Shown here: piece by piece, positions 24,733-35,900 of the stretch | Numbering within the stretch: position 1 is the stretch's first letter | How the letters are laid out: every line of letters begins with the position of its first letter | Assembly (NCBI GenBank): GCA_903813345.2 | Contig: CAIIXF020000011.1 | Coordinates: forward strand, 30,002,166-30,066,165 | Direction of reading: 5' to 3' | DNA length: 64,000 nucleotides | Origin: Owenia fusiformis | Lineage: Eukaryota > Annelida > Polychaeta > Sabellida > Oweniidae | The notes under the pieces: model-generated | Told to the model about the DNA's origin: nothing | The model's database searches: none | What the model saw: only the letters and a program-made list of their open reading frames with translations | Position numbers and translations under genes: made by a program

Positions 24733-25500
24733 ATCCCAACGAACGAAGTTCGTTAGGGATATAGTGAAGCCCTCCGTCCGTCCGTCTGTCCGTCAGTCTG
24801 TCAGTCCGTCAGTCCGTCAGTCAGTCAGTCCGTCCGTCTGTCCGGAAGATAACTCAAATACTAGTTGACAGATTTTCTTCATATTTAGTGGAAAGATGTA
24901 TATTGGTGAATAGTTTTACGCAAAAAAAAATTTTTTCAAGATGGCCGCCGCTTTAAAAATGACGGGACTTTTTCGCAAAAATCATAAATTTTTCATTCTG
25001 AACCAACCAAAGTAATTAATATTATTGTTTGAAATTTTGGTAGTGTATTCACTTTATCTATTTCACATATATTCCGTGTTTTTCATCCTGACCCCCAGGG
25101 GCCATGTATGGGGGTACAGGAAAACAGAAATTTTCGCTAATTTTTAGATCTTTCTGAAGTATAGCTTTATTATACTCAAATGAAAGGCAATTAAGAGTAG
25201 ATTGCAAATATTGTATCTTTTTTTCTGATTCGAGCCTCGTAAAATTCAAAATGGCCGTCTAATGTACGATTTCGCAATAATTTTTCGATCCCTTCAAAGT
25301 ATGGCTATAGTATACTCAAATTGAAGGAATTTTGGAGTAGATCACAATTATGGTATTATTTTTCAGATTTGTACCTCAGAAAATTCAAAATGGCTGCTTT
25401 GCAGGAATTCGCAATTCTAAAATCTAATTTTTTCATTTTCAACCAAAGTAATGAGTATAATTGATTGGAATTCGGTAATTGATATTTTGTTCGTTGGGAT
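24733..25500. mobile_element. inverted-repeat element with ATCCCAACGAAC ends
   Basis: The ends are ATCCCAACGAAC (24733) and GTTCGTTGGGAT (to 25500). Just inside the left end is the palindrome AACGAACGAAGTTCGTT, then GGGATATAGTGAAGCC and a TCCG/TCTG/TCAG microsatellite at about 24768-24842. The interior holds two diverged direct repeats of about 130 bp (from about 25127 and 25265), each ending AAAATGGC(C/T)G. A degenerate copy lies at 60338-60503. No coding capacity is seen. Confidence 0.75.
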
Positions 25501-26483
25501 TTGCTACTCCGCGGAGTTGCCATTATCTAGTTAAGAGTGAAATACCCGTGGACCAAGGATGGCCTACGTGTACGTTCGTATGTTTATACCAGAATGTTTG
25601 TTCACTGTTCGTCCATGTTCAACATCTTATTTTCCTCACTGTACGTTAAAATTCAAGTCATTGATACCCGTGACCTTGGACATCACGGTAGACAGGGGTG
25701 CACGCATCCCTATCCCTGTTAGATAATCCAACAGCAGTGCCACTGTGCCAGACCTTGAGTACACATTATATATTTCCAATGTAACTAAATTTCGGGAACT
25801 GAATCTGTTTATAATCTACTCATGAAATGTGTTAGGATAGGCTCGTCTTCACTGAATGCATTTGTTTATGGTACACAGTGAATGAAGCCATATTTGGGCA
25901 ATGGCTTAATTATGACTTATTTACCTGTTTACCTTTAACTTTTCTTCGTAGAAATTTGTTGATATCTGAAGAACTATGAAAATAATTTCGCAACAAATCA
26001 TACGTGGCTTAATTATGGCTACGTGTTTGCTTCTAACGTTGACTGGGAAGTAAACGCGACAAGGAAGAGTAGTCTACAATACACATTCCATCCTTCTTCA
26101 AAGGACTTCATTTATGCCTAAATTCATATATACTTGTAAAATACCCTTGCAGCAAGGATGTACACATTCTAGTATCAAGAAGTGTGGTCGTCAAAAAATC
26201 ATAAACCTAATTCATTGATTCAACGCTATTACAAGGATTAACCAGTGAGTTCATCATTTCAAATCGAACAAGACGAAGCCAAGGTGAGTGTGGACCATTC
26301 CGATTTCACTTTTTAAGTGTCGAGGAAAAGTTTTTTACATCGAAATTCATGACATGTTTCTGTGCTTCTACAGAAATTAGGAGGGGGGAGGTGGTGTATG
26401 CGAGAGAATAAAAATAAAATAAAACAGGTTATTGTGCATTGAGCAATCGCATTGTCGAAATGAAACAAGACTAGGCGACACCT
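25501..26483. other. intergenic, no gene seen
   Basis: Two further copies of the AATACCC(T/G)TG..CAAGGATG motif occur at about 25540 and 26140; nothing coding is supported. Confidence 0.45.
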
Positions 26484-26567
26484 CAGTGGCGGATCCAGAA
26501 GCTAACAAGGGGGGGGGGGGCAAAAAATTCTCCCCAGATTTTGAATTTGTCCCTGGATCCGCCAGTC
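26484..26567. mobile_element. 84-bp miniature element, 5-bp TSD
   Basis: Ends CAGTGGCGGATCCAG and, inverted, GACTGGCGGATCCAG. Flanked by CACCT at 26479-26483 and 26568-26572. It contains a run of G after the left end, like the elements at 19949 and 55782. At 84 bp it is little more than two ends. Confidence 0.7.
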
Positions 26568-26572
26568 CACCT

Positions 26573-28045
26573 GCCTTTTCTTGAGAAACATTTTTCGACA
26601 TGACCTTTGCTTGGTTTGCTCATTTTTAACTTGATTAGGCTAGTTTATTTTACATTATAACAGTAAAAAAGTAATAAAATTACATCACGGATTGCAACGT
26701 GTTATCAGATATGCGTGTGGCGAGCAGCTCATACACTGAACGGAGCGCAATGTACCCTCAGTATACCGACTTGTGGATTTCCTTTGAATCGCCAGCGATC
26801 GGAATATTAGTTAGATCAAGGGTTTATTTAATACCCGGGGCTTAAGTTGTGTACCAAACGAAACGACATCCGGATAGGTAAAAGGCCGAACGCCGAATAC
26901 ATTGAAATTATTGTTAACGAGGAACGTTCCGGGTATCACGTTCGCCCTTGGTTAGATCGTTTTACTCGAGTCTCTAGCCAATTCTTAGTGGCCATAGAAT
27001 ATGGTAAAGATCGTTGTTCTATCATCTCTAAATTATTAAACATAAGGAGACTGCATATCGTCTCTTGAGTCTTGAGGAAGATGACGAAATATCAAGTGGC
27101 ATGACCTAGACCTGACAAATATTGATTTCATCGAAAATATTAAGTTGTATTAGGACAAGGACATTAATTTATGAAAAACTTTTCGTAGAATAACAACAAA
27201 AAGCATTTTGTTAGTGGCAGGATACGTGCAATATACCGTACCAGATTTCGGCAGCAGACAAGGAAGTGAACTTGTTGTGTTGGATCTGTGTATGCTTTTG
27301 TAATGAGCGTGGTGGAGCTTTTCATTGAATCGAGGACAAAAACATTTGAAATCGAATCAGACGTTACTGGAAGCTAAGATAGGTAAGTCTCTGTCTTTAT
27401 GCTAGATATAGTACTACAGTGATAAAACTATACATTAATTGTGAGACGACATTTCTTCCCTTCTTTTTTATTGAAATATTTCACCAGGCCCTGTTCAAAA
27501 AAATAAAGCAATATTATTGGGAAGGCTATAGGCAAAACTGCCCTAATTCACGTCACCATACTAGTCAATGGGCAAAAGGGCAAACGCCTGACTTTTTATC
27601 TCAAGTTATGGATTTATATGGCCTCACTGGCCTATCTGAGGTTCTAAAGCTATGTCTAAGCTACATCTTGACACTAAACTCAATAGGGGCCAACCATCTA
27701 CTTTTTAAAATAATTGGTCAATTGTGACACTACCCCCTCTCTCTGCCGACACAAATTTAAATTCACCAAAATGAAGGCAAAATTAATACGCCACTTGACT
27801 CGAAATTTTCCTTCAGATAACCCAAATAAACGCATTTTCAGAAGAAATGGCATGTTGTCATTGCAAAAAGATGACAACTGTGCCTACATACTAGCTTACT
27901 GACTCGTCATGATCACAATTGTGTTGGGACTACATTTATTTTTGAATACTACTTTTTTCTATTCAGCGGAAGTGACGTATTAGGGCATTTTGGCCTAATA
28001 GCCACTGCTACCCACCTAATTACACAGACGTATCGTCGGTGTATC
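26573..28045. other. intergenic, no gene supported
   Basis: Frames of 62-102 codons (26847, 27419, 27714) show no recognisable domain. 27382-27387 is a consensus splice donor GTAAGT after GATAG, which could close a non-coding first exon, but there is nothing else to support it. Confidence 0.4.
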
Positions 28046-28076
28046 ATGGCGGAACTTCCTCCGGGACTAGGTTTCG
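28046..28076 (+). CDS. possible first coding exon (weak)
   Basis: An ATG in good context (ATCATGG) opens ten codons, MAELPPGLGF, and is followed by the splice donor GTAAGA. The small GC-rich patch in AT-rich surroundings is what draws attention. I cannot find the next exon, and joining it to the best acceptor before the Mab-21 gene (34347-34348) hits a stop within six codons. It may equally be a chance match, since ATGGCGG plus a donor also occurs inside the MITE at 3299. Confidence 0.2.
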
Positions 28077-28194
28077 GTAAGATTTTTTTATTACCCGATT
28101 TACATCTACTTATAAGTCACGTTGTGGATAATAATTTGGCTCGAAGTTAAGGAAGATAGTCTAGTTTGAGAATGTGTCGATGGTTTTAGGTTTT

Positions 28195-28354
28195 ATATGT
28201 TAACAAAGACACAATTCACGTATTTAGTCCCTCGCTTTTCTTACACTGACGCCGGAACGACCAATATCAGTGTAATATTGGCAATATTAATGCCGATCGT
28301 CAGTGTAAGAAAAGCGAGGGACTAAATACGTGAATTGTGTCTTTGTTAACATAT
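28195..28354. mobile_element. 160-bp near-perfect hairpin MITE
   Basis: Inverted arms of about 58 bp, apparently perfect, start ATATGTTAACAAAGACACAA and end at the inverse GTTAACATAT; between them are about 45 bp. The TTAA inside each end could be the target duplication, but the match continues outside it, so the boundary is open. Confidence 0.75.
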
Positions 28355-29646
28355 GAAACAACTTATATATATTAACATAAAATCACATCCATGTACACTT
28401 AACTTGCTTTATGGTTTTATTTTCACATTAAACATCTGCTAAACATAGGACATTACAAACAGTATAACAGAGTGCACCATTACAGTTTCAAGCTCTCAGT
28501 ACTCAGATAAGCAGTCAGATAATCTCAAAGACTACAAAGCCTCCTGTCATGTATTCCATGACCAACAATTACAAAAATAATCATAAACATGTTTTAACAA
28601 CTGTATTTAAAATAAGACAGGATAATGAGATTAAGTAACTACATGTAACTTAGCTGAATTTGTATTCAGATATCATTAATCCATGCCAATCTTATATTCT
28701 CTGGGAATATTGTTAAATGTTAGTGTTGATAACCGCGATATAAAAGCATCCAAGCCCTTCTCTCAGATTTCCTACCGGGAATTATTCATGGACTTGGAAG
28801 AGTACGATCGCACTGAACGAACTGTTGAAAAAGATTCATTTCCGGTCAAAATTAATACCCCAAACGGGAAAATTTGACTATGATATTTTTTGCTCATTTA
28901 GCATTTTTTCAAACAATTGAGTTATTTCATGCTCGAAACAGCTGCATTTCCAAACTTTTAACACGTTTTCTACAAATTCTAGCCATATTTGGGGAAATGG
29001 GTGAGGGCTGAGTCTCTAAAAACTGGCCAAAATGACCTAAAATTGGGTCATCAACTTCAGAGATCTCATGCACAAATTTTAGACGCAAAATCTCTGAGAT
29101 TATTTCATTTTGTCAATCATTATAGCAATGCCTTTCAAGTATTACACAGAATGAACTGAAATGTATGTTGCTAAATGCAAATATTTTGAGTCAAATGTGG
29201 TCCCCATGTGCAAAATTTGCCCTTTTTCTCCTAATTACGCCAGTTAGGCCCCAATGTATTGTGACATCATACTCAAACCATTGCTACAATGTAGCAATTT
29301 ACAAATTAATCGTGATTACTCTTCCTGTGATACACCTGGCGTGTTTCTTAAGCCTGTAAAAATTATAATTTGCTACATTGTAGCAATTTAAATGAGGTAT
29401 GGAACCTTAAAATCATGTAATTTATGGAGAAATGACCAGCAATTTTGATGGAATTCCAGTTGATTTTCTCCCATTTATGATCCCTTTGGGCCCCTGTTTG
29501 GCCATTCTGATAGGCGCAGGATGTTTAAATGTGAATTAAAAGCATTGTGTGGCCTAGCCTGAATGTTAATATCGACTCTATTTTGAAATTCTACAACATC
29601 CACGGTCTCTGCGCAAATGACAGCCAATCTAAGGCGGGGGTATTAA
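28355..29646. other. intergenic, two short palindromes
   Basis: No gene supported. TTGCTACAATGTAGCAA (about 29280-29296) and TTGCTACATTGTAGCAA (about 29370-29386) are 17-bp palindromes 90 bp apart. Confidence 0.5.
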
Positions 29647-30113
29647 GGTGTCACTACGGTAAATCATTGAAAAATATTGAAAAAAATCACAAAATTCAAG
29701 TTATGGGGTACATATCGCCATTTTCGAACGAACTAGCCCATACAATGACTATATTTCTGCGTTCCCCTGTACATAACCTTCATCTTGACACTATATTTAA
29801 CATAGGGTTTGCGTCTCGATTTTTAGATATCACTACGCCAACATAGGGACTCATTTTTAGGTAAAATCCCTGCTTCACCGATGAAAATTAACGAGTAAAG
29901 TAGTTCCAGTTTACGGGACTATATTCTTGCGATTTTTTTCTTAAAATGGCACATTTAGAAAGTACTTGGCCTCAGCTTTACAGACATACCTCAAATGGCC
30001 GCATTGCATACACTTAAACCTACTATACACACCATTGAAGTTGGCATGGCTTCGTTTTTAAAGTATTAAAAAACACTGTCCTACCCGGAAGTGCTATTTA
30101 CAGGAGTGACACC
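29647..30113. mobile_element. TTAA-flanked element, GGTGTCACT ends
   Basis: The terminal repeats GGTGTCACT(A/C)C(G/T)GTAAAT are inverted at the two ends and flanked by TTAA (29643-29646, 30114-30117). 467 bp, no transposase. Same architecture as 2474-3045 and 54976-55739 but different terminal sequence. Confidence 0.65.
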
Positions 30114-30302
30114 TTAAGAATCAAAACAAAGATCGTTTCTAGTGTTTTTTTGCTTATATTTATTGATTGAAAGTAGATTAGAATCGAAAGAATAAACAAG
30201 GTAAGTATTCGGCATGAAAGTGGAATCGGGAATACTAATTTGACTACATATTTCAGCCTCAAAGAAGAAGAAAATATTTTTCGCTATATCTTGATGTCAG
30301 GC

Positions 30303-30887
30303 TAGACTTAGTCTAAGTTTACTCCCGTCGAGAGCTACTTAGATTTTGAAAGTATAGCTCTCTATCGCTAGAATCAAGCTTAAGAATCCTGACTTCAAAG
30401 AAAATTCCAGGGAATTCAGCTGACTCATGTTGCACATTATATACCTGAAAATGTATCCTACATCGCCATCTTTCATTCAGCTCAACTATAGAACGTCTCA
30501 CTGCCCGATGTATCGATCAGGACTTCATTTTTTTGGTCGTGTCAAAAGTTTTGGCCAGGTATATTCAATATGGCGGCTTGACGTTTCCCAAGTTGCGCAT
30601 GCGTCGATAATATTTCCGTTTAACCGCCATATTGGAAATGGGTATCGAACAAAAAACGATTAGAACTCCTGATCGCCATAGAAGCACATCCGCGATCCTA
30701 CATGCACGGGTAAAGTAGACACATATGAGCCCATATGTAGGCTACAGTTTGAGACAAACAGTAAGCCGCTGACTGGCGCTGATCAAATTTAGATGTCACA
30801 ATTCTTCAGCTGGAGATCCTCACGATGGAGAGCTATACTTTCAAAATCTAACATGGTAGCTCTCGACGTGAGTAAGTCTAAGTCTAA
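30303..30887. mobile_element. MITE with about 62-bp inverted arms
   Basis: The left arm TAGACTTAG..CGTCGAGAGCTAC..TTTTGAAAGTATAGCTCTC is mirrored at 30825-30887 with a few mismatches and one small indel. The interior includes AATATGGCGGCTTGACG at about 30568. Target duplication not identified. Confidence 0.65.
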
Positions 30888-30972
30888 TGCGTGGCGCTGT
30901 TAATTTATGGGTGGTGCGAGATAATTCAGGGTGGCGCAGCCAAAATTCGCGTGGCGCAAGCGCCACGCATTT
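30888..30972. repeat. small GC-rich hairpin block
   Basis: ATGCGTGGCGCT at the left and AGCGCCACGCAT at the right enclose about 60 bp with three further GTGGCGC copies. Probably a short repeat element lodged between two MITEs. Confidence 0.5.
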
Positions 30973-30992
30973 TCCAGTCAGGGAGAACACAG

Positions 30993-32041
30993 ATACATGA
31001 CATGTAACAAATACTACAGGCAATGGCTCGCAGTATCACACCGGAATAGCCTGACAATGGTAAAGTCAGATACCGTTGTCACAAATGGCGGACATAACCG
31101 TCGCTTCAATTAGATTTTCATGAACTGTATGTCTAATAGAGCGACTAGATTAAATTCCTTTGGTACAGCAATCACTCAAAGTGTTTTTTACTGATCATAT
31201 TGTTAAATATGTTCAGATGTTCTACCATCGAAATAAAGGCTTTAATTTCACCGATCGAAATATAACACATGATGACGGATATATATCTTTTATCGACTCT
31301 TTAGATGTCATATCATGACATATTAGTCACTTAGGTAGAGCAGTTTTTCCCATTGTCGAGTTGAAGAACTGGTATCTTTATCCTGGCTAGAACTATAGAC
31401 AATTCTAGCCAGCGCCAGCCTTTTATCGAGTTAGCAGCACTCTAGTAATCGCCGGTATAGGTCAGCAGTCATAGGTCAAAGACAAATCACAAGAAGTGCT
31501 GTGACCTGGGTTTGAACCCAAGACCTCTACTTTTCAGCTTGAAGCCAGACTTCCTGCTTTTACTGGATACTGTATAAATGACAACGGTAGATGTGGGTCA
31601 AATGTGGTGTAAAATCAGGGTGACAACGGTAATATTTGACAACGGTATATGTAAAGACAACGGCAAAGTGTCTCTTTACCATTGTCATTTTCCTATGTTC
31701 CAATGCAATACATCCACCATAGTCCGTTGTCACATCTTACCATATGCCGTTATCTTTGTAAATTATTTCAAATTCAGACTCCGTTGTCATTGACGATATC
31801 GAAGACGCTATATTGTGGCGATTCACGACCCCATTTCATATGATACATCATCACAAGAGCTTAATACATGCACAGAATTAGCGACGATAAAGTCCCATGG
31901 AATGAGGAATAAGTGATTAAAGAGTTGAAGCGACGGTTATGTCCGCCATTTGTGACAGCGGTATCTGGCTTTACCGTTGTCAGGCTATTCCGGTGTGATA
32001 CTGCGAGCCATTGCCTGTAGTATTTGTTACATGTCATGTAT
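30993..32041. mobile_element. MITE, family with GGAATAGCCTGAC ends (long copy)
   Basis: The outer inverted arms begin ATACATGACATGTAACAAAT and run about 50 bp before reaching the CACACCGGAATAGCCTGAC arm shared with the copy at 9294-9671; in total the arms are about 105 bp each. The interior holds the whole interior of the short copy plus about 560 bp more. Open frames of 60 and 129 codons here are the arms read on opposite strands, not genes. Confidence 0.8.
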
Positions 32042-32712
32042 ACTGTAAAAACAGTCTTGTGGTACTGAGAAAATAATGTGTTACGTAGTGTTAGGTAATC
32101 TGTTAAATTAGGAATCACGGAGTCGATGTTTTGACCCCGGGTGTTTTGTTTGTAAAATATATCACAAGTGAATTGCTGCTTTCTTGAACCAAGACGAAGG
32201 TCGAGGTTTAAAGCTAGCATAATATACTCGACTATATCTGGTGTCAACAAAAATGTAAGCCGCTTTATTTTGGCAAGCGTTTTTTCAGCATTGGATGAAT
32301 AAATTTTTTTGACCCCCCCCCCCCACCCAATCCACCAGCATATTTCTACGTCTATTTGCCGTTGTATGGCTCCACTCCTTGCCTGAAAATTTCCTTCATG
32401 AATATTCTTCCACCCTATTCTTCCTCCTTGAAACAGCTTTCAAGGCTTCAGCCTTGTCACTTTCACTCAAAGTCATCGTTATTCTTTCAAAACTGACACT
32501 TTGAACAAAACATATTTTGGATACAGACAACAATGTAATGAAAGAAATAAACAAGCCTGACACCAATACAAGCTTTTTTAAAAGACATCGTCTGATTAAC
32601 ACATGCCAACACCTGAAAGCTGGCATGATATAATTAATTAGCCTCATTGCAGCTCTGATTTTAATTTTTTACATGCTGTTTTTGTCAGTACAGGCATAAT
32701 ACATACTGAATA
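32042..32712. other. intergenic, no gene seen
   Basis: Contains a C-rich run at about 32311-32325. An 83-codon minus-strand frame (32396-32647) has no recognised domain. Confidence 0.4.
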
Positions 32713-33801
32713 CACAGGGAGATATGCCAAGTACTAAATTAGTACAAATTTAGTACTAAATAAGCACTTGTGGCATGAGTACTCATGAGTGCACTTTTGC
32801 CAGAGTGCTAATTTATTACTACTTGAGTGCTATTTTAGTACTAATTTTGTGAAAAATAAGTGTTTATTTTAGTACCGTTTTAGTAACGATATTTTAAGTA
32901 ATGATATAGTGCTACTTGAGCGCTCTTTTAGTACTAAAAATTGCTCATTTAGCACTAAAATATTGTTCATTTAATAAACAATAAGGAGGTATCATTCTTC
33001 AGCAATAAGGAGGTGTCATTCTAACTATGATTCAATTCTCATGCAACCTTCAATTTTGTTATTTAGACTCCCGTATCAGCTTATAATTGTAACACATATA
33101 ACACTCACTTTTACTTATTTATTTATTTCAATAATTTCTCATTTAATACAACTTACCTTACCTTTCCCTTATTCTAAGTAACAAAGCAGTGTATATATAT
33201 ATGCACTTTTCTCAAGAATGGAACAATATGGTGTCTGTCATTTTGTTTCCCAGCTTCAACCCGTTGCATGAAATAGCTACAGGAATGGGCATTTTGGGAA
33301 AAGTTTAATGATATATTTATCCATGTTTTCTTATAGTTAAAATGTAATTTATTACGTATTCTTTATTATTTTACTTCATAAATTAAAAAATATCAACATT
33401 TTAATTTTTGAGTACTATTCTATCACTCATGAAACATGTGCAATAAATGAGTACTCATAATATGAGCGCTCATTGAGTAGTGAAAAATCAGCGCTATTTT
33501 ATCAGTCATCATATGAGTACTCATTTAGTACTAAAACATGCAATTAATTAGTGCTCATATGAGTACTCATTTAGTACTAAAACATGCAATTAATTAGTGC
33601 CCATTGAGTAATGAAAAATCAATGAAATTAGCGCTATTTTATCACTCATCATATGAGTACTCATTTAGTACTCAAACATGCAATAAATCAGTTAACTCAT
33701 GTCACAGGTGCTCATTTAGTACTAATATTTGCTGAAATGAGTACTCAATTAGCGCTAAAATGCCACGAGTACTATTTTAGTACTCGGCATATCTCCCTGT
33801 G
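32713..33801. mobile_element. AGTACT-rich inverted-repeat element, 1089 bp
   Basis: The ends are CACAGGGAGATATGCC and its exact inverse. The arms continue with AAGTACTAAA / GAGTACTAAA. The interior is dominated by the palindrome AGTACT (roughly 17 copies) and its relatives AGCGCT and GAGTACTCAT, often paired as GAGTACTCATTTAGTACT. There is no coding frame. Target duplication not clear. Confidence 0.8.
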
Positions 33802-34020
33802 ATCTTTTATGTTTATATTTTTTGCAGTGATATTACTCTCAGGCCACTTTGTACAAATTTTCAATGAATTTGGTCAATCAGTTGCTGAGAAAATTCTTGT
33901 CAAAAAGTAGCTCACATTTTGGAACACCCGATATAAACCACACCCACACGCAAAGCAATGAATCCTCCGGTGCTGAAATCGCTTTCACACATGGCAAAAC
34001 GAAATGAAATTCGCAGGCAA

Positions 34021-34223
34021 CAGGCCCGTAGCTAGGATTTGCCAAGAATACTTTTTGAAAACTTTTTAGGGGTGTCACAATTTTGCTCAAAACATTGGCC
34101 AAAATCACTTAAAAAGTGCTCAGAATGGTAAAAAACTGCATGATTTTGAAAGATTTTTTGGCCGAGGCGGGGGTCGCTTGAACCCACCGAACCCCCCCCC
34201 CCCTTCCCCTGGCTACGGGCCTG
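34021..34223. mobile_element. 203-bp element, CAGGCCCGTAGC ends
   Basis: Inverted ends CAGGCCCGTAGC(T/C)AGG; a C-run of 11 precedes the right end. Only CAA is shared by the two flanks, so no clean target duplication. Ends and the homopolymer run resemble the elements at 19949, 26484 and 55782. Confidence 0.6.
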
Positions 34224-34406
34224 CAAGTAGCATCCGACCAAATCCCATCCAGTTTAAATTCCTAAATAACAATTTTTAGAACTATAGAATTCAGAATTTA
34301 ATAGTAATAGGTTTACCTCGTCTGTTTTTGGCTATGCCCCTTGTACAGGAGGGAGAGTGTCCAAATGATGATATCATGCCTTTTAACGTCTATGATTCCA
34401 GATAAG

Positions 34407-35900
34407 ATGGGTCAAAAAGGAAGCAAGAGTACTCCTCCCCAAAATAGAAACGTACAGCATCAACGAGGAAACACGGGGTATCCTAAACAACCTACACAAC
34501 CTGCACAACAGCCTGGGAATCCAGCACAACAATCTGCAGGAACGCCTTATTCGTACAGGAACAACTTCGATTCGACATTGACCAAAATCTGTGAAGAAAT
34601 ACGTGGTCGAATGGACAATGGTCTCACCGCCGTGGACAATAAGTACGCAGAAGGAGCATTTGAAGTGGTCCAGTGTTTTCTGATTGGCTTGTTGAAGAGG
34701 CAAAAGGGGCAATATGGCTCAGGCATTGGTATCTCGAAATCTGGTAGTTTCTATGAAGGGATGACCTGGGGAGATTCATACACGTTTAAATACATCATCG
34801 GATTGGAAGATGTTGGGAAGGCTATCGTAAAGTTGCAAAATGCCCCAGAGCCCGGGTTCGTTGACATTGATCTTGAAACAGGCAACAGTGCTGGTGGTTC
34901 CATGCAAAACATAATCAATGCACTTACCAAATCAACAGCAGATGAAGCCAGTGGGGCATTTTGGAAAGATGTGGAAATGGTTGTAAATAACCTTCAACTT
35001 CCGCAAGGTTGGGTACCACGAGTGGACACTCTTCTAAAATCCAGCTTTATAATAGATGGCGCCTCTGTCTCCCTTTTATATACCGTGAAGCTTCCACAGT
35101 GCCCGAAGCCTGCTCCAATTACAATCAACCTGACCATAGGCATCCCTTTACCAGCTCGCCATTTTCCAACTCAAATTGACATCCTTCAGAGGATGCCACG
35201 TGACCATCCCATGTATGACATGATTGTCGACATCTTGCGATCCTCCGAGATCTTCGTATTGGTGGAAAACAAGAAACTGAAGTTATATTTAGCCAGCGTT
35301 GTGACAAGTATTTTTCAAAGAATGCCTCATTTGATCAAAAGTGCGTACCTTACCCTGCGTGCATTCCGGGATAAGCAGGCCACAAGTGTCTTTAGCATGG
35401 GAAAATTACCGAGGTACGCAACGTCTTCATATATTCTGAAAACCTTGTTCTTACACGAGTTGATCACTAACCCGGACGGTAACTACTGGAGCTTGGCTAA
35501 AGGCATCGAACCAAACCCGCCACATACTCGCGACTTCATGGCCGATCGTTTGATGAGCCTACTGCTCAGATGGTCAAAAGCGTTAAAATCGGTAAACCTG
35601 GCCAATGTTTTCATATCTTCAGCGAACGTATTGTCACCGACTGAAGATTATGAAGATGATGATGATTTTCTAGATGGCCAACTCCATCAAGTGTTTAAAA
35701 GCAGCGTCCCAGATATATACAATACTGTTAACGAGTCACAGAGAAGAATGGATCAACTTCAAGAACGTAATGAGTACAGAGTACCCGCCAACAATGGGTT
35801 CAATCAAACATCAACGGTCGTGCAATGGATGTTCTTAGATGAGAACTTTCGCAAAGGGAGAACATTTCAGTACACACACGCCAAACTGACAGTTCAGTAA
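34407..35900 (+). CDS. Mab-21/cGAS-like protein, predicted pseudoenzyme
   Basis: Single-exon gene of 497 aa. I place the start at the ATG in context AAGATGG (A at -3, G at +4), which gives MGQKGSKS, a textbook N-myristoylation signal (Gly2, Ser6). In-frame ATGs exist upstream from 34365 but would bury it. Residues 9-50 are a Gln/Pro-rich low-complexity linker. The nucleotidyltransferase core follows: helix around 55-100, GSFYEG at 113-118 (the GS motif), then SYTFKYI at 124-130 where catalytic family members have E/D-x-D, here Thr126 and Lys128. The third acidic position (TINLTIG, about 241) is Asn. The C-terminal Mab-21 helical domain includes SSYILKTLFLHEL (340-352). The cGAS zinc ribbon is absent. 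A very acidic patch lies at 412-424. Known: Mab-21 proteins include nucleotide second-messenger synthases and inactive relatives. Inferred: membrane-anchored, non-catalytic sensor or scaffold. Confidence 0.85.
   Translation: MGQKGSKSTPPQNRNVQHQRGNTGYPKQPTQPAQQPGNPAQQSAGTPYSYRNNFDSTLTKICEEIRGRMDNGLTAVDNKYAEGAFEVVQCFLIGLLKRQKGQYGSGIGISKSGSFYEGMTWGDSYTFKYIIGLEDVGKAIVKLQNAPEPGFVDIDLETGNSAGGSMQNIINALTKSTADEASGAFWKDVEMVVNNLQLPQGWVPRVDTLLKSSFIIDGASVSLLYTVKLPQCPKPAPITINLTIGIPLPARHFPTQIDILQRMPRDHPMYDMIVDILRSSEIFVLVENKKLKLYLASVVTSIFQRMPHLIKSAYLTLRAFRDKQATSVFSMGKLPRYATSSYILKTLFLHELITNPDGNYWSLAKGIEPNPPHTRDFMADRLMSLLLRWSKALKSVNLANVFISSANVLSPTEDYEDDDDFLDGQLHQVFKSSVPDIYNTVNESQRRMDQLQERNEYRVPANNGFNQTSTVVQWMFLDENFRKGRTFQYTHAKLTVQ

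Noticed and set aside
31495-31520. tRNA-like B-box GGTTCAAACCC on the minus strand
   Set aside because: No A-box at the right distance and no cloverleaf; at best an old SINE scrap.
31861-32250. 129-codon minus-strand frame and 60-codon plus-strand frames sharing peptides
   Set aside because: They are the two inverted arms of one MITE read on opposite strands.
34341-34406. upstream extension of the Mab-21-like frame (22 codons)
   Set aside because: It begins with TTG, not ATG; the upstream ATGs have weaker context than the one at 34407, which also gives the myristoylation signal.
28046-34407. splicing the ATGGCGG exon to the Mab-21-like gene
   Set aside because: Joining to the acceptor ending at 34348 meets an in-frame TGA within six codons.
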